Below are positions 32,375-44,240 of a DNA stretch of 64,000 nt, piece after piece; position 1 is the first letter of the stretch; every line of letters begins with the position of its first letter. The DNA is from Sabethes cyaneus. Its lineage: Eukaryota; Arthropoda; Insecta; Diptera; Culicidae. The stretch is from NCBI RefSeq assembly GCF_943734655.1, contig NC_071355.1, positions 56,047,449 through 56,111,448 of the forward strand, written 5' to 3'. A program made the translations under genes and the position numbers. Under the pieces are notes generated by a model. It had not been told where the DNA came from, did not search any database, and saw nothing but the letters and a program-made list of their open reading frames with translations.

Positions 32375-34289
32375 TCTTTTTGACGTAGGACTACGTCTTA
32401 CGGCAAGTTTTGAGATAGGGTGTCATTCCAAAAAATCGAAAAATGCGAGCGTCACGAAAAATGAAAGGTTTTGAGCGCAAATAGCTCAGCGGTTTTCCGA
32501 TCGATTTTCAATATTCTTACATCAATCGACCGGAAAATCTTCTAAGAATTGACCCAAATGAAGAAAAGTATGGATTCTTGATGTTGAACTATTGAAAAAT
32601 TGAAAATAATAAACCTATGTTTTACCAGAATTCTTGCTTGGTGATTGGTTGGAAGATTCTTTACGATGATCTAAACCTATACCAATTTGATATCTGTGCT
32701 TGGCAAGTGAGCCAAAACAAGTGACCAAGTTCCCTCATTTCAACAAGATTTCTTAACACCGCGGTTCAACCTAGACCATTTTGATGTCCTTGTTTGGGAA
32801 GTACGCCAGAGAGAGTAACAAAGCCCCCTCGTGCCAACAGATTTCTTACGAACGCGATTAAACCTAGTCCAATTTGATGTCTGTGTTAGGGAAGTGTGCC
32901 AGAAAAAATGACACAACCTCATTGTCCCAACAGATCGCAAATTCTTTACTGCGAGACGATTAAACCTCGGCGAACTTGATATCTGTGTTGGAAAAATGTG
33001 CTACAGCTGTACTGTTCGGTTATAATACGGCTCTGTATGATGAAGCATGCCTGCCGTTTCATTAGAAGTGTAGTGGAAAGATGTGCTGTTGATAAAATAG
33101 GATTGAATTGGTAAAATCCCTTCAACGTGGGAAACCATGGATAATAAAAACAATCTTTAATTTCAGTAAGGTAGCAGGAAAGCAATAGTTTGTGTTCTTG
33201 ATTTTGTTAAATTGTTTTTAAATGCACAATCTTTTGAGAATTAAACGTATGCAATGTTACTACTTTGATAAATGTTACATACAACGCATGTAGCATGTAT
33301 ATATGTTGCATATAGCATGTATACATGAAGAATCGAATGATTACAAGCATGAATACATGCTACTATCACTACAAAGGCACTTACGTAGTCCTGCATCACC
33401 TATATATGCAGTCGTGTCTTGTACACAACCCCTCTGATTTTTTTGTCCCGTGTTTCCTGTTTCATTGTTCCGATTTTCTTCATTTCCTGTCCCATTTTAT
33501 TCTTATCTTTAGTCCTGTTTTCTTTATGTTCTTTTGCTCGTTTTTTTTTTTGTTATTTTCTCAGCCATTTTTCATCCTTTCTCTTCTCGTTTTCCCTCGT
33601 TTTCGTTTCCAGTTTTTATCTCTTCCTAACTCTTTTTATCTCCTTTCCTTTTGTTTTTCGTTTTCCTCAGATCCGTTTTTCTTCATTTTGATGCCTCGTT
33701 TTTTCATCTTTTCTGTCACGTTTATTCCTGATTCCCTTCTTTGTTTCGTTTTTCCTTTTTCTGACCGCATTATCCTCTTTCTAAAATGCACTTGAAAGCA
33801 CCAGCTTTGCATGAATCGATTGCTAGCGTCACTATCTAGTTAAGCGTGAGGAAATTTTTTGTTAGAATGCATTTATGTCGCCGTAATAATCAGAAGAGAG
33901 GGACGCCCAAGAGAGTGTCTTAATGTTACTTAGGTCCTTTTGAAAAGTTACTCGAGATTTTGTCACTTTTTTCTAAAATCACGTTAAAACTATGATGGTG
34001 TCTTTTCCAACCAACCACAAAACGAGCATTTCCAGTTGGACAATGCTTCATTATTTTCAATTTTGCAATAGTACGCACTTTAAAATCAATAGGTCTCAAT
34101 ATAAATGAATGCGCAGAAGACTTTCCTATCAATTGGCGTGAAAATATTTAAAATTGACTGAAAACCGCAAAGATATTAGCGCTCAAAATCTTTCATTTTT
34201 CGATTTTTCGTGACGCTCGCATTTTTAGATGTTTTGGAATAGCATCATATCTCAAACCTTGCCGTAAGACGTAGTCCTGCGTCAAAAAG
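32375..34289. mobile_element. Long-TIR element with GACGTAGGACTACGTC ends, copy A
   Basis: The left end CTTTTTGACGTAGGACTACG, continuing TCTTACGGCAAG, is mirrored at the right by CCTTGCCGTAAGACGTAGTC ending CGTCAAAAAG at 34,289. The subterminal sequences also pair at lower identity over about 200 bp (GAGCGCAAATAGC / TATTAGCGCTC). Each end holds the small palindrome GACGTAG-GA-CTACGTC. 32,382-33,442 is the inverted counterpart of 56,073-57,119. A pyrimidine-rich tract lies inside. No transposase and no clear target duplication. Confidence 0.65.
33445..33790 (+). repeat. Pyrimidine-rich degenerate tract
   Basis: About 350 bp of nearly all C and T on the plus strand with recurrent CGTTTTTC/TTTCCTG-type words. 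It produces a long Phe/Ser/Leu-rich frame that is an artefact of composition. It is absent from the homologous block at 56,073-57,119. Confidence 0.7.
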
Positions 34290-37200
34290 TTTAACGAGTT
34301 TAACTAGGTTTAACGTTAAGATAACAGAAATGCTCGTGTTCATGAATTATAGAATTTTGTCTAGCTTTATGTTCGGCATTCTGAGTTGGTTTTTACCGTT
34401 TTTATAAAGCATAGTGGAATAGAGGAACGAATGAATTAATAAAAAATAAAACAATCAACCTGTTTAGTCTTTACAGTTTAAGAAAACTGCAAGTACACAT
34501 CCATAGAGCAAAAACAATTTAAACGTATTTCACCTGTTTGTGGCTAGTTCCATACCAGGTAACCTATCATTTATCCTTGCGGCCTTCGCTTCGCTACCTA
34601 CGCACCCAAGCAACCCAAAAGGATAATAATGATAAAGAAAGCAGTAAAGAATCTATGAGCAACACACACCCAAAGCGTCAGAAGTTCAAGCCTCATTTGG
34701 ATTTACGATCTGCAAAGAATTTTCAAATTCCGTAGTACATCTCCGAAGCATCCACCGGCACACAACATAGCAGAAGCACACCAACCCAACCGCTCGGAAT
34801 CGGAACGACGAAACGCACAGCAAAACCCTCATAATACGAATTCAATGCTCGACTTTCACTCTCAACATGTTCTCAACGCACAACATCGCACCTTATTTCT
34901 CTCGAACGTTTCCATTTATGCCGGCTCTCGCATTTTCCGCTCTCTCATTTTCCCTTTAAAACGGACGATTTGAAAACCTTGCCCGCTGCTGCAGCATCAG
35001 CCTTCGCTAGCGCAACCTACAAGAAGCATAAACCGTACAGGGATGCACATCGAACGGAGCGCGCGTAGATGTTGAGAGAGGACGAAAAATACCAAACCGA
35101 CGAAGGCTGATGCTTTGACATCGACATCATCATGACAAGAGATTGATTGATCCGACTGGAGAGCGTTCAGACAGTACGTTCCACACTGATGTGAATGGTG
35201 ATGTGCGTTCAATAGCATATTCTCTCTCTCCCTAAAGTGCGCTCAATTTCTCTCTTTCTCTTGCGCCGTCGTTGCATACACTTTCGTTTCGTTTACATCG
35301 AACAGAACATGCTGCCTTGGAGTGCGTTCTGGCGTGCGTGCGAGGGGGGTTCTGACCTCTCGCTGTTTCGGGTTTTGTTCCGGGAGGCAGTCTAGGTTCG
35401 CCGCGCAATCGGAGCGGAAGTGTTGGATTTTTGAACTGCGAGTTACGGAGTACGGTTTCGAGAGGCGAATACGTTTTCTCGATTCGCGATTACGAATTAC
35501 GAATCCGCAAGCGGGGGTCCTCGAGTGTGTCATCGATAGTGACCAAAAACAAAACAATCAGGAAATAAAAAGGATAATCACACCGGAGTGAAACGGTGCG
35601 TTGGCGTTTTGGTGGAAAACTAGGAATGCTGCAAGCGACGTTGAAGCCCACTCGCGGACAGGTGGATTTTGGGAAAGATTCTGGCACCTGGAATTGATTG
35701 ACAGCCGAAAGTGAAAATTTGCGGAAATTTTGAGTGAAGTTCTTTAAAAATTGTTGATTCGTGATTCGTTTCCTAGAGCTCTTACTTAGTAGTAGTATAG
35801 AAAGTGTGTGCGTGTTACATTTCTGTTACGCAGCAAGAGTGTTGAAAAATTGTGCTATGTTGCATAAAGAAAAATAATTGGTAAAGTGAGAAACTTTGTT
35901 GTTCGTTAGAAATTGCTTCGCTAGCTGTACCTTAGGATTATTGTACATTTATCGTAGATCAGTAAGGTAAGATATCGTAATTGAGTACAAATTCTCTACG
36001 CCTAAGTGGCAAACATAATAACAGCTAACTTTCACGCTAAGTAGAAGTTAGCGAAATAACAAACTGTTTCGAAAAGTTTTCGAAATACTTCCGATAACAA
36101 GCTTGCTCTGCTGTTGGAAGACCGTCCAATCTGACAAGGGAAAATCAACAAGAAAAAAATATTTTTGTTTGTCCAACTATTTTGAGTCAGATAATAACAG
36201 AAATGTTCCGGTGGTTTACCTTTCCACCTTGGGCTCGGTGATCGCGATGGGCCGTTAACATTGCAGAAGGCCAATTCGGAATGCTGGTAAACATGCCACA
36301 ATCAATCATTGTCAGCTCGACTCAAAACTCATCGCCGGAAGTTTTTTCCGCTATAAACTTTGTAATCTCAGCACCATCGGTGATGTGCTATCAAATCGGC
36401 AGTATATATATGTATATAGAAAAGTTTCTAGATCGATTGGCAACTGTAAAGGATTCGCTCCTGACAGTATCGGCAGCCAGCCTGTATGCAGCGGGGCTCT
36501 TCTGCCAGGCCACTACTGGTGTGCCAGCCAGCCAGTCGACAGCGCGCGGCAGTGGCCTCCGGAGGCGAACAGTTGGAAAATGGAGCATGAATTTTATGTA
36601 GCAACTTGCAAGGACGACGGACTTTGGCTGCCGGCTGCGGAAGAAAGATATATATTATATTGTGTTCCGAAGAAATTGGATACTTTGTCGATTGGATGAT
36701 TTCACGTAGAGAATTAAGTGAAAGGTACTTTCTGAAATTGAATGCGGTTAGAATTTTTGATCAAAATGAATGTCCATCTCGTTAGTACGGCCATACACTG
36801 AGAACAGTTTTCAACATATTTTGTTTTGTTTAAAAGAAAATCGTAAAATGTGGTTTGAGGCTAACTTTTGCACTTTTGTTCTATAAAAAGCAATAATAAT
36901 TCTCCTTTGCGGGAAAAGTAAGCACAATCCATTGTTTTTATTGCGTATTGAAACCTCTGAATAGCTTTGCAGATCGTTCACTAATTGTGAAAATCCTGCA
37001 TCCAACCATATTCGTCGGAAAACAAAAATTTGCAACCAGCGTGCTGCAGCTCTATTCAACATAGATTTGGAGTTTTGCATCCATGCTTGTAACTCAACTA
37101 ATATAGCATATCAATCACATATCAAAACAATGTTTACTAGTTTGTTGACAGTTAAATGCACTTTAATTGAAAAACCCGCAGATACGTTGAAATTGAACCA

Positions 37201-37427
37201 TCACGCTATAAACAGAAACAAAACAGTGACCGAAGCATTGACAGTAGTGCTGAATGACACTATAAATTAGATTCGCGATCAACTGAGTTTTTTTTTCGAG
37301 CAGAAAATTTTATGGATTTACACTGGATTTGTTGGAGTTTTGGTGGTATTGTTTACATAAAGTGTATTTTAAAATGTAATTTATAGTTTTATATGTACGA
37401 ACACTTTTAGGTTTGATGTGTGAGTCT
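34290..37427 (+). repeat. Segmental duplication, copy 1
   Basis: This segment recurs in direct orientation at 58,826-61,867. From 35,221 to 37,270 the offset is constant at 24,518 bp, so there is no net indel in 2 kb, and only scattered substitutions are seen. Identity is lower at both edges. It contains an exon-like noncoding stretch and short frames kept in both copies (for example 36,281-36,601), which at this similarity does not show selection. No transposon ends are found, so it looks like a duplicated host segment or an assembly artefact. Confidence 0.85.
35230..35966 (+). other. Possible noncoding first exon, copy 1
   Basis: A GC-richer stretch after a TCTCTC tract, ending at AAG|GTAAGATAT, a near-consensus splice donor at 35,966/35,967. 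Before the donor, stops occur in all frames (the longest frame, 35,322-35,591, has 89 codons and ends well before it), so an exon here would be 5' untranslated. The same sequence with the same donor is at 59,748-60,484. Transcription start and direction are inferred from composition only. Confidence 0.3.
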
Positions 37428-37632
37428 TGCCTACCCAGTTAGCTTTGAGGTAAAGTGCTCGTTTAATAAACTAGGTTTGAATCTTGGCTGGGCTATGCTT
37501 GCTAGATAAAGTCAGTAGGATCGTCGTACTAGCCCCGTAATTATCCTATACTTTAACACCCGACTGCGAAGTTTGTAAATAAGGAAGGGTCAAATCTTAA
37601 AGACGTTGAATTTAATGCTTTGCTTTACTTTG
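37428..37632 (+). mobile_element. tRNA-derived SINE, copy 2
   Basis: A-box-like TAGCTTTGAGG at 37,440-37,450 and B-box GGTTTGAATCT at 37,474-37,484. The body (TCAGTAGGATCGTCGTACTA, AATTATCCTATACTTTAACA) matches the SINE at 1018, and the end is ATGCTTTGCTTTACTTTG. Confidence 0.75.
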
Positions 37633-37644
37633 GTATTTGTATGT

Positions 37645-37835
37645 AACAGTAGGATCTGTTGTTTCCAACTGCTTCTCCAATCAATCTAGAGTCCCGCAAG
37701 GAAGTAACTTTGGACCGTGTTTTTTTGTTGCGAGTTTTACAAACGACGACTCTCACAATACAAAAATTTTAGTATCATCTCGTTCCAAATCAATTTTGCT
37801 GTTCTGTAGGAATACTCAAATGCCATTTTGAACTT
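37645..37835 (+). pseudogene. Non-LTR reverse transcriptase fragment
   Basis: The frame reads VGSVVSNCFSNQSRVPQGSN and FGPCFFVASFTNDD, the RT block with VPQGS-GP and the start of the next block, as in Jockey/CR1-type elements. A degraded FADD-like region follows (LLFCRNTQ). About 60 codons survive. Confidence 0.6.
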
Positions 37836-37879
37836 GTGTGCCTCAAACAACTCAACGTTAAGCGGTCAAACATAATATA

Positions 37880-38010
37880 AAAAAATCGTTAGACTTAAAG
37901 TACAGTACAATTGCGGGATTAGTACTACGATCCTACTAACTCTTACTACCTCTCCCAGTCGAGGTTCGATCATGCGACGGCATTAGCATTAGATTAGCAT
38001 TGTACGTCGA
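37880..38010 (-). mobile_element. SINE, minus-strand partial copy
   Basis: The complement contains a B-box-like GATCGAACCTC, CTGGGAGAGGTAG, AGTAGGATCGTAGTACTAAT and CCCGCAATTGTAC, the SINE body. The 3' tail is degraded. Confidence 0.65.
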
Positions 38011-38512
38011 GACCAATTGTGCGGTTTATGACACTTAAAAAATTATTTAAAAAATATATTTATACAACAGAATTTTTTAAATTAATCGTTCAGAATCTTA
38101 AAATTTCACGATTTTTTTACCTGATTTGCTGATTATTCAATAGATATGAACAGAAAACAGTATTTAAAAATACAGCATTGTTCCGATTGTATCAGCCCTT
38201 CCGAGAATTTTGGGCTGATATAAATTGGAAAACTGATATAATCAGGAAAAAATTGAGGTCTGAATGCAAGGTAAATCATGCAAATCAACAGTAAATCACA
38301 GGGTTTTAAAGCTAAGGTTTACACCAAAAGTAACAGACGAATCTTGACCATAATCGCATTGAAATCAAATTGGGAATGGCAATTGTAAAGAAAGAAATAA
38401 GGACATTCCGAAATCACATGTTCTTTCATCATTTTAGATCCGCACTTTTTTCTTAATTTATGCAATTTGAGGCTGAAATACTAGCTAACATGTGTTTGCA
38501 TCAAATCAAATA

Positions 38513-39368
38513 CAGTAACGTTCCGATTTTGTTAGCTCCCGATTTTGTCTACCCCCGATTTTATCAGCTTTTTATCACGATTTTGTCAGCCTATAAATTT
38601 TGTTTAACTTTTGTGCTTTTAAACATGATTCATAAAACTTTTCAGCCTGCTTGAAACTATTCTGATTCTCTGGGGATAGTTTTTGAATGAAATGATGCCT
38701 TCTTGCGAGTAATTCGGGGTCAAAATTAGAGTATTTTCATAGTAAAAGTTCTATAGTTCCTAAACAAGCAAAGATAGAGGTAGACTATATTCAGCAACGG
38801 TGTGTATTTTTACTATTTGTACAACTTTGTAAAACAGGAAAAAATCACAGCAACTACAAAAACAGCTAAAATAGAAAAACTGGTTTTAACGATTTTTAAT
38901 AGAATTTTTCTATGTTCGCTGAAGAGATAGAAGGTTACTGTCTTCAGCTAAATTTTTTGTAATAATATGCTGCAAAACTTTGCAGAACCCATTAATGTGT
39001 TATATTGAAACTGAAGAAAAATAATTTTTTTATTGCATTTTTGGGGGAATTAATCAAAATTTTAATTCCGCTGGACGTCAGAACTTTTAATTTTAAGAAA
39101 CTCTTCCAAAGGTTCCATAAACTTAAAACCAAGTTTTCCTGCTTAAAGCTAATGCGCACCAAAAAAGGCTCTGAACTGGTGTGCTGTGTCCGGTTCATTG
39201 AGCTTTCGGTTGATAAATTTAATTTTTAGTAGAAGTCTTCGATATTGAAAGATCTTAAGTCTTGAATTTTGAAAAAAATTTCGACAAAAATTTTTCCCGA
39301 TTTTGTTAGTTTCCCCATTTTGTTTGCCAAAAATTCAACATGGGGCTGACAAAATCGAAACATTACTG
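38513..39368. mobile_element. Pogo-like TA-flanked element, 856 bp
   Basis: CAGTAACGTTCCGATTTTGT at the left pairs with ACAAAATCGAAACATTACTG at the right (as GACAAAATCGAAACATTACTG), and TA flanks both. The left end continues as a short array of CCCGATTTTGT-type words. The interior (38,700-39,220) is shared with 62,700-63,180. No intact transposase frame. Confidence 0.75.
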
Positions 39369-39370
39369 TA

Positions 39371-39960
39371 TTTCGTATTCAGAATATACTATATAAGAAC
39401 CTTATTTCGTCTGTAACGCAAACCAGACCCTTGACAGGATGTTTTGTTTTCGTAGCAAGAATCGCAGTTCGCGTCCTAAATACTTTACATAAAGCTGAAA
39501 CTAATATCATGTGCAGCTAAGTTTCAGCGAACACCTCACGAACTCTCTCTTATCTAAGGAAGGATTTGTTGTTGGTCCGAAAAAGGAGGGGATTAAAATT
39601 GTTTCTAAAAATATAATAATATTCATAATACAACAATGTACAGATCGTGGTTAAGACCCCACCAGCCCAGTCGATTAGTATATAAATGTAAGCGAACTCT
39701 CAAACAAATTATGCCGAATTTCATTCAAGACAAATATCAATAACGCAGTTGCATCTTCTAGAGTTACATAGCGTTAGAGGTACATTTAGGTGTTTTGGTC
39801 ATACATTCTAGTTATCTCCGTTACAGTGAACCTAAATCATAACACGTTCAAGAAGTGTGTTTTCGCGGAAATTATAGAAAATTAGGCTGTGTAGCTCCAA
39901 TTCGCTCTCAATTTGATACGAGGCCACATCTTTGTAAACCCCCCACCCCCGCCCCACCAA
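39371..39960. other. Mostly unrecognised; head of the minisatellite family at 39,400-39,460
   Basis: CGTCTGTAACGCAAACCAGA, then GACAGGATG and TTTTCGTAGCAAGAATC, resembles the unique head in front of the TCGA minisatellites at 3,900 and 44,925, but no array follows. The rest is unassigned. Confidence 0.4.
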
Positions 39961-39961
39961 A

Positions 39962-41232
39962 TGTAATGATCACCCGCAGGGGGATGCTAACTGGGATTGC
40001 AGCTGCCACATAATCTGTGCGACAACGCCATTGACGACACATTTTGCCCACGCCTCATGGACATCCCTTTGCCCCGCGGCAAATCCAGGACATCCAAAGA
40101 TCATGTGCAGTGGTGTTTTTACCGTCTCTCTGCATTCCGGGCAGAATGGCGTCGCGGCATGCCCGAAATGGTGCAAGTATCACTTGAAGCAACCGTGACC
40201 TGAGAGAAACTGGCTCAAGCTATTCAACCCAGTTGACAGAACCGGTATGAGTCAGCGCATCCATCTATCGTTCTCTGCCGTGTTCCACTCTTGCTACCAT
40301 TTGACCAGCGACTTTTCTGTCTCCAGCTTTCAGGCTCCTATGGTGTTTCTTCGTCCATTGCAGTCGTTGCCTTCCACAAGCATGATGCCGGTGGGGATCA
40401 TTACCACCGTCGATATTGTTCTAAACGCACTGGTGACTCGTACAGCTATGAGTCAGAACGTGCACTTCAGCTTCACGCGATTCCGCTTGGATCGTAGTGC
40501 TGCAATCCAAGCTGGACTTCCGTACCACATTATCCACGATGGTATACTAACCAGCAGCCTCCATCTCGCAAGCGTAGTCGACGTGACAGTTTAAGTTCAA
40601 CCGGTTGTCTATCATTACTTCCAGATGCTTGACAGCACGCGTTAAAGTAATAAGTTGCTCTCCGACGGTGACTACCGCGCATTATACGGCTTTACACTTA
40701 CTAATCAGCAGTATGTCCGTTTTATGGTGTGCAATTTGCAGGTTTGCCCCCTGCATCCAGTTTTCGATAGTTCCAATCGCCTCTGTCACCAGCATTTTTA
40801 CCTCCTCCAGTGAATCGCCTGTCATCGATTGCACGATGTCTTCCGCAAAACCGACGATCACCGTGCCTGTGGGTAGCTTCAAAGACACCATTGTACATCT
40901 TGTTCTAAAGCATTGGGTCAAGGATGGAGCCTTGTGGAACTCACGACGTAATGTTCATCGCCTTATTCCCCCTTAGCGGTCTCGAAAACAAACGTCCGAT
41001 TCTTGAAGTTCTTGAAGTTCTACAGAATCTAGAATGTGCAGTGACTCGGTGATCACCTCCCAACTGGCACAATTAAGGGTGTTTTTTACGTCGATCGTAA
41101 AAACAATCGCAAAAACTCTTCGCTTCTGTTTGGACGAATTCTCGGCTCGTTCGACCTCGCTGCCCGAATAGCATCTACCGTGGACTTCCCTTTCCGTAAC
41201 TCGAACTGCATGTTTAACAGTCGAGTTCACCT
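39962..41232 (-). pseudogene. R1-clade non-LTR remnant
   Basis: On the minus strand, from 41,230 down, the pieces are TIDVKNTLNCASWEVI (RT block with the Asp), TVIVGFAEDIVQSMTGDSLE (FADD changed to FAED), LQIAHHKTDILLIS, a stretch near 40,390 reading like PTGIMLVEG, and at 39,990-40,176 a CX2CX8HX4C knuckle (CPECRETVKTPLHMIFGC). The order is that of the element at 14,773-17,533, but divergence is greater and frames are broken many times. The 5' half is missing. The intact Trp codon after NCAS shows what the stop at 16,225 replaced. Confidence 0.75.
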
Positions 41233-41755
41233 TCTGTATGCCTCGTAAATATTTTCTGGTTTATTCTCTCAAATCTGGAAAGTTGGCAGCGCTGTATTCA
41301 GCAGACATATTCGCGTTGACGGCATTAAACGATCTCTTGCACACTCATAGAAATGCCCGTATGTACGTGTGGGTGAAAATCTGCCAAAATGTTTCGATCT
41401 CTTGCGCTCTTCAAGAAATTCCTATTCCGCTTCACCCCTACAGTAAACTTTTGGAGGTGGCAGCAGCTTACGTTCGTCAACGCGAATTGGCTTGTATGAC
41501 GTTGGAGCAGGCTTTTCTGGCTTCGGCAACCGCACTAGCTGTCCGGGAAGCTACGATCTCGGCATTTCATACAACACTGCACAGTGGGAATTTCTTAGTA
41601 AGTCCTTTAACTCAATATCTCTAAATGCCGCTGTGTTACATTCAATGTTTTGATATCAAACGAAAGGTATTTTTATGGGAATTACAATGGTGTGGTTCGT
41701 AGGGGTTTTACCCTACTTGCCCTACCTTTTACCTATGCCAGACTAAAAACGGAGG
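41233..41755. other. Unrecognised; one 128-codon frame
   Basis: A plus-strand frame at 41,238-41,624 is open but resembles nothing I know. It lies between two retrotransposon remnants and is probably fortuitous. Confidence 0.3.
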
Positions 41756-42478
41756 CTAGGGTTACAAATCAATGCGTCGAAACCCTAATATATGGTAGGA
41801 AGAGGCTCCAGAGAAAGCAACGTTTGCCTCCCACGGACGGTGACTATTGATGGTGATGAGCTGGAAGTGGTTGATGAGTTCGTATATTTAGGATCTCTGG
41901 TCACCGCCGACAATAATACGAGTAAGGAGATCCAACGACGCATTTAAGCTGAAAATCGAGCCTACTTTTCTCTCCGCAGGATGCTTCGATCTGGGAGTAT
42001 GCGCCGCCGAACAATGCTGACGATGTACAAAACGCTAATCAGACCGGTTGTCCTCTACGGACTTGAGACAGTAACTTTGCTTACGGACGGCATACGTGCA
42101 CTAGCCGTATTTGAACGAAAGGTGTTGCGGACTATTTTTGGCGGAGTACAAACGGAAAGCGGAGAGTGGCGGACACGTATGAATCGCGAGCTACAGGCAC
42201 TGCTTGGAGAGATTCCCATCGTACACCTGGCGAAAGTTGGGAGACTACGGTGTACGGATGCCGGACAACTTTGCAGTGAAATCCGTTCTCTTCAAGAAGC
42301 CCATCGGCACCAGGAATAGAGGGGCCCAACGTACTAGATGGCTCAACCAGGTTCAACCCGACTTGCGGGTGTCGAGACGCGCAGCGAATTGGCGACGAGT
42401 AGCCCAGGACCGAGTACAATGGAGAGGAATTCTTGATACGGCAAGAGCCACCCCGGCTCTCGGCTGCTAAAGGAAGTA
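41756..42478 (+). pseudogene. RTE/I-type non-LTR element, C-terminal RT region and 3' end
   Basis: Translation gives VDEFVYLGSLVTADNNTS, KEIQRRI then a stop, AENRAYFSLRRML, TMYKTLIRPVVLYGLETVTL and FERKVLRTIFGGVQ, the region after the RT palm in RTE-like and some I-like elements, followed by the tail also present at 1-225 and 556-815. Frameshifts occur near 41,840 and 42,240. The element ends at about 42,478, where a TA-flanked element is inserted. The first part of ORF2 is missing. Confidence 0.75.
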
Positions 42479-42481
42479 GTA

Positions 42482-43696
42482 CCGTGAATTCGGGTGAAAT
42501 TGATCACTTTTTTGAGTATTTCTTTAAATATCCTTGAATAGAAACATATTTAGAAAGATGATTCAATTTTAAAATAAGTACTGTAGTGCTGGCTACACGA
42601 CAGTATCATGTATATCTTATATAAATAGTTTTATTTTAGATAAAATTTAACGCAAACGTGAATTTGAAAAATCACAAATAACGGGTGAAATTGATCCCGT
42701 AGAAATCAAGATGATATTGCTATTAAACCGTACGTTCTGACAGCAATAAGCTAACGTGCAGTATAAAATCTGGCGTAATCGAGATACTCAACATAACATC
42801 CTGCATGTAGACAACAATGTCGCGTATAGCAACTAGCACAAAAATCAAGCAGTCAGCTCTACATTAGCATGGTTAATGCATCTGCTAAATAAATATGAAC
42901 TATAAAAGAGATATTAAGCCAATTTTAGTATCATAATCATTTTTTGTTGTTTAAACATTGCTGTATATATGTGTAAATGTACGATTAACGTATACAATCT
43001 TCACCTATCTAGTGAAACAAATAATTTAATTCTCCTCATATACGGGAGCTTGACCGTCTCTTTGAATGTGAAGTTGCATTTCGCTATGTAAGCACAAACC
43101 GATTTCTTGCACTCTCATGCAACTACCATATGGAGCGTTTGTAAAATTTGTGCGAAGTATTGTCTGTCTTTTGCACTCTTTTATGAATCTCCATTCTGCT
43201 TCACAGAAAGAACAAACTTTCGCAGGAGGCAGCTTCATTTCGCACCCATATATAGCGATCACCCCCGCTATAGCGATCTAGAAACCTATGTTGCCTCAGT
43301 TCACGATGTTTTCAATCGTTTTATTTTGTAAAAGGTCAAATTAAACAATTTCTGTCGCATTATTTTATTCATGGAAATTATCAAAGCACAGCAAGATAAT
43401 TAGAGAACCGAATTAAAACTTCCTTCTGCAACGAAATTTGTGTGAACGGCATGGGGTTTTGTCGGGCATGTTAAAAACCGCAATTCGATCAAAATAGTAA
43501 ATTTTAAAAAATCAAGCCATTTACAAGATCAATCTTGTTGGAAGCCAAGTGGCTTTGACCAGTAACTCAATCTTTATATGGATGGGTGCATATTCAGCTT
43601 TATGAATCAGTATAAACGTACAATAAAGAGTTTTTTACTCGTTGGTCCGAGGTGATCAATTTCACCCGACTGATCAATTTCAGCCCAATTCGACTG
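42482..43696. mobile_element. TA-flanked inverted-repeat element, 1215 bp
   Basis: CCGTGAATTCGGGTGAAATT at the left pairs with the right end AATTTCAGCCCAATTCGACTG, with TA outside each (42,480-42,481 and 43,697-43,698). A repeat of the word GATCAATTTCACCC lies just inside the right end. No transposase frame. It sits directly at the 3' end of the preceding retrotransposon. Confidence 0.75.
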
Positions 43697-43699
43697 TAC

Positions 43700-44240
43700 C
43701 CTACTTTTCAAGGTGTACAGATCAATAACTCTGGAACCCGCTGGAATAAAACTGATCTGTTTTCGCCACAAGAAAGCTAACTTTATGTTTATTTCGATGA
43801 AAGGGTTTTTAATCGCAGCAAAATTAGTCATTTTACCCTAATTTTTTCAGGTAACATTACCAAATTAAGGTAGCATGATTTTTATTTGACTAAAACTACA
43901 AGAAACAAACAGGTTCCGAGAACAAACACCAAATTGTTCGAACGCATATAACAACTTTCTTTTGGTGACAAAAGTTTTGATTTATCCCAGTGGAATCCAG
44001 AGATATTCACTTTTACTGATAAGCATTGATAAAACTAGGGTAAAAGGTCGTTTATTTGACAAAAACAACAGTAAGCAGCCATTTTTCGTAAACAAATACC
44101 ATGTAGTCGGATGCGGCTTGAAGACAGCTTATTTATGGTGAAAAAAGATCCATTTTATCCCAGCGGAATCCAGAGATATGGACTTTTACATCTCTTCATG
44201 TCGAGAAAACTAGGATCAAATCCCCTTTTTTGGCCAAAAC
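43700..44240. repeat. Degenerate tandem repeat, about 170-bp units
   Basis: The words TCCCAGTGGAATCCAGAGAT and TCCCAGCGGAATCCAGAGAT recur at about 43,987 and 44,157, each followed by ACTTTTAC, with a related diverged unit at about 43,735. AAAACTAGGGTAAAAGG and AAAACTAGGATCAAAT mark unit ends. Confidence 0.6.

Noticed and set aside
33325..33795. 156-codon Phe/Ser-rich frame as a membrane protein
   Set aside because: It is produced by the pyrimidine tract, and a second frame of it also stays open with the same composition.
36281..36601. 106-codon frame kept in both duplicated copies as evidence of a gene
   Set aside because: The copies are so similar that an open frame in both does not show selection, and no motif is recognisable.
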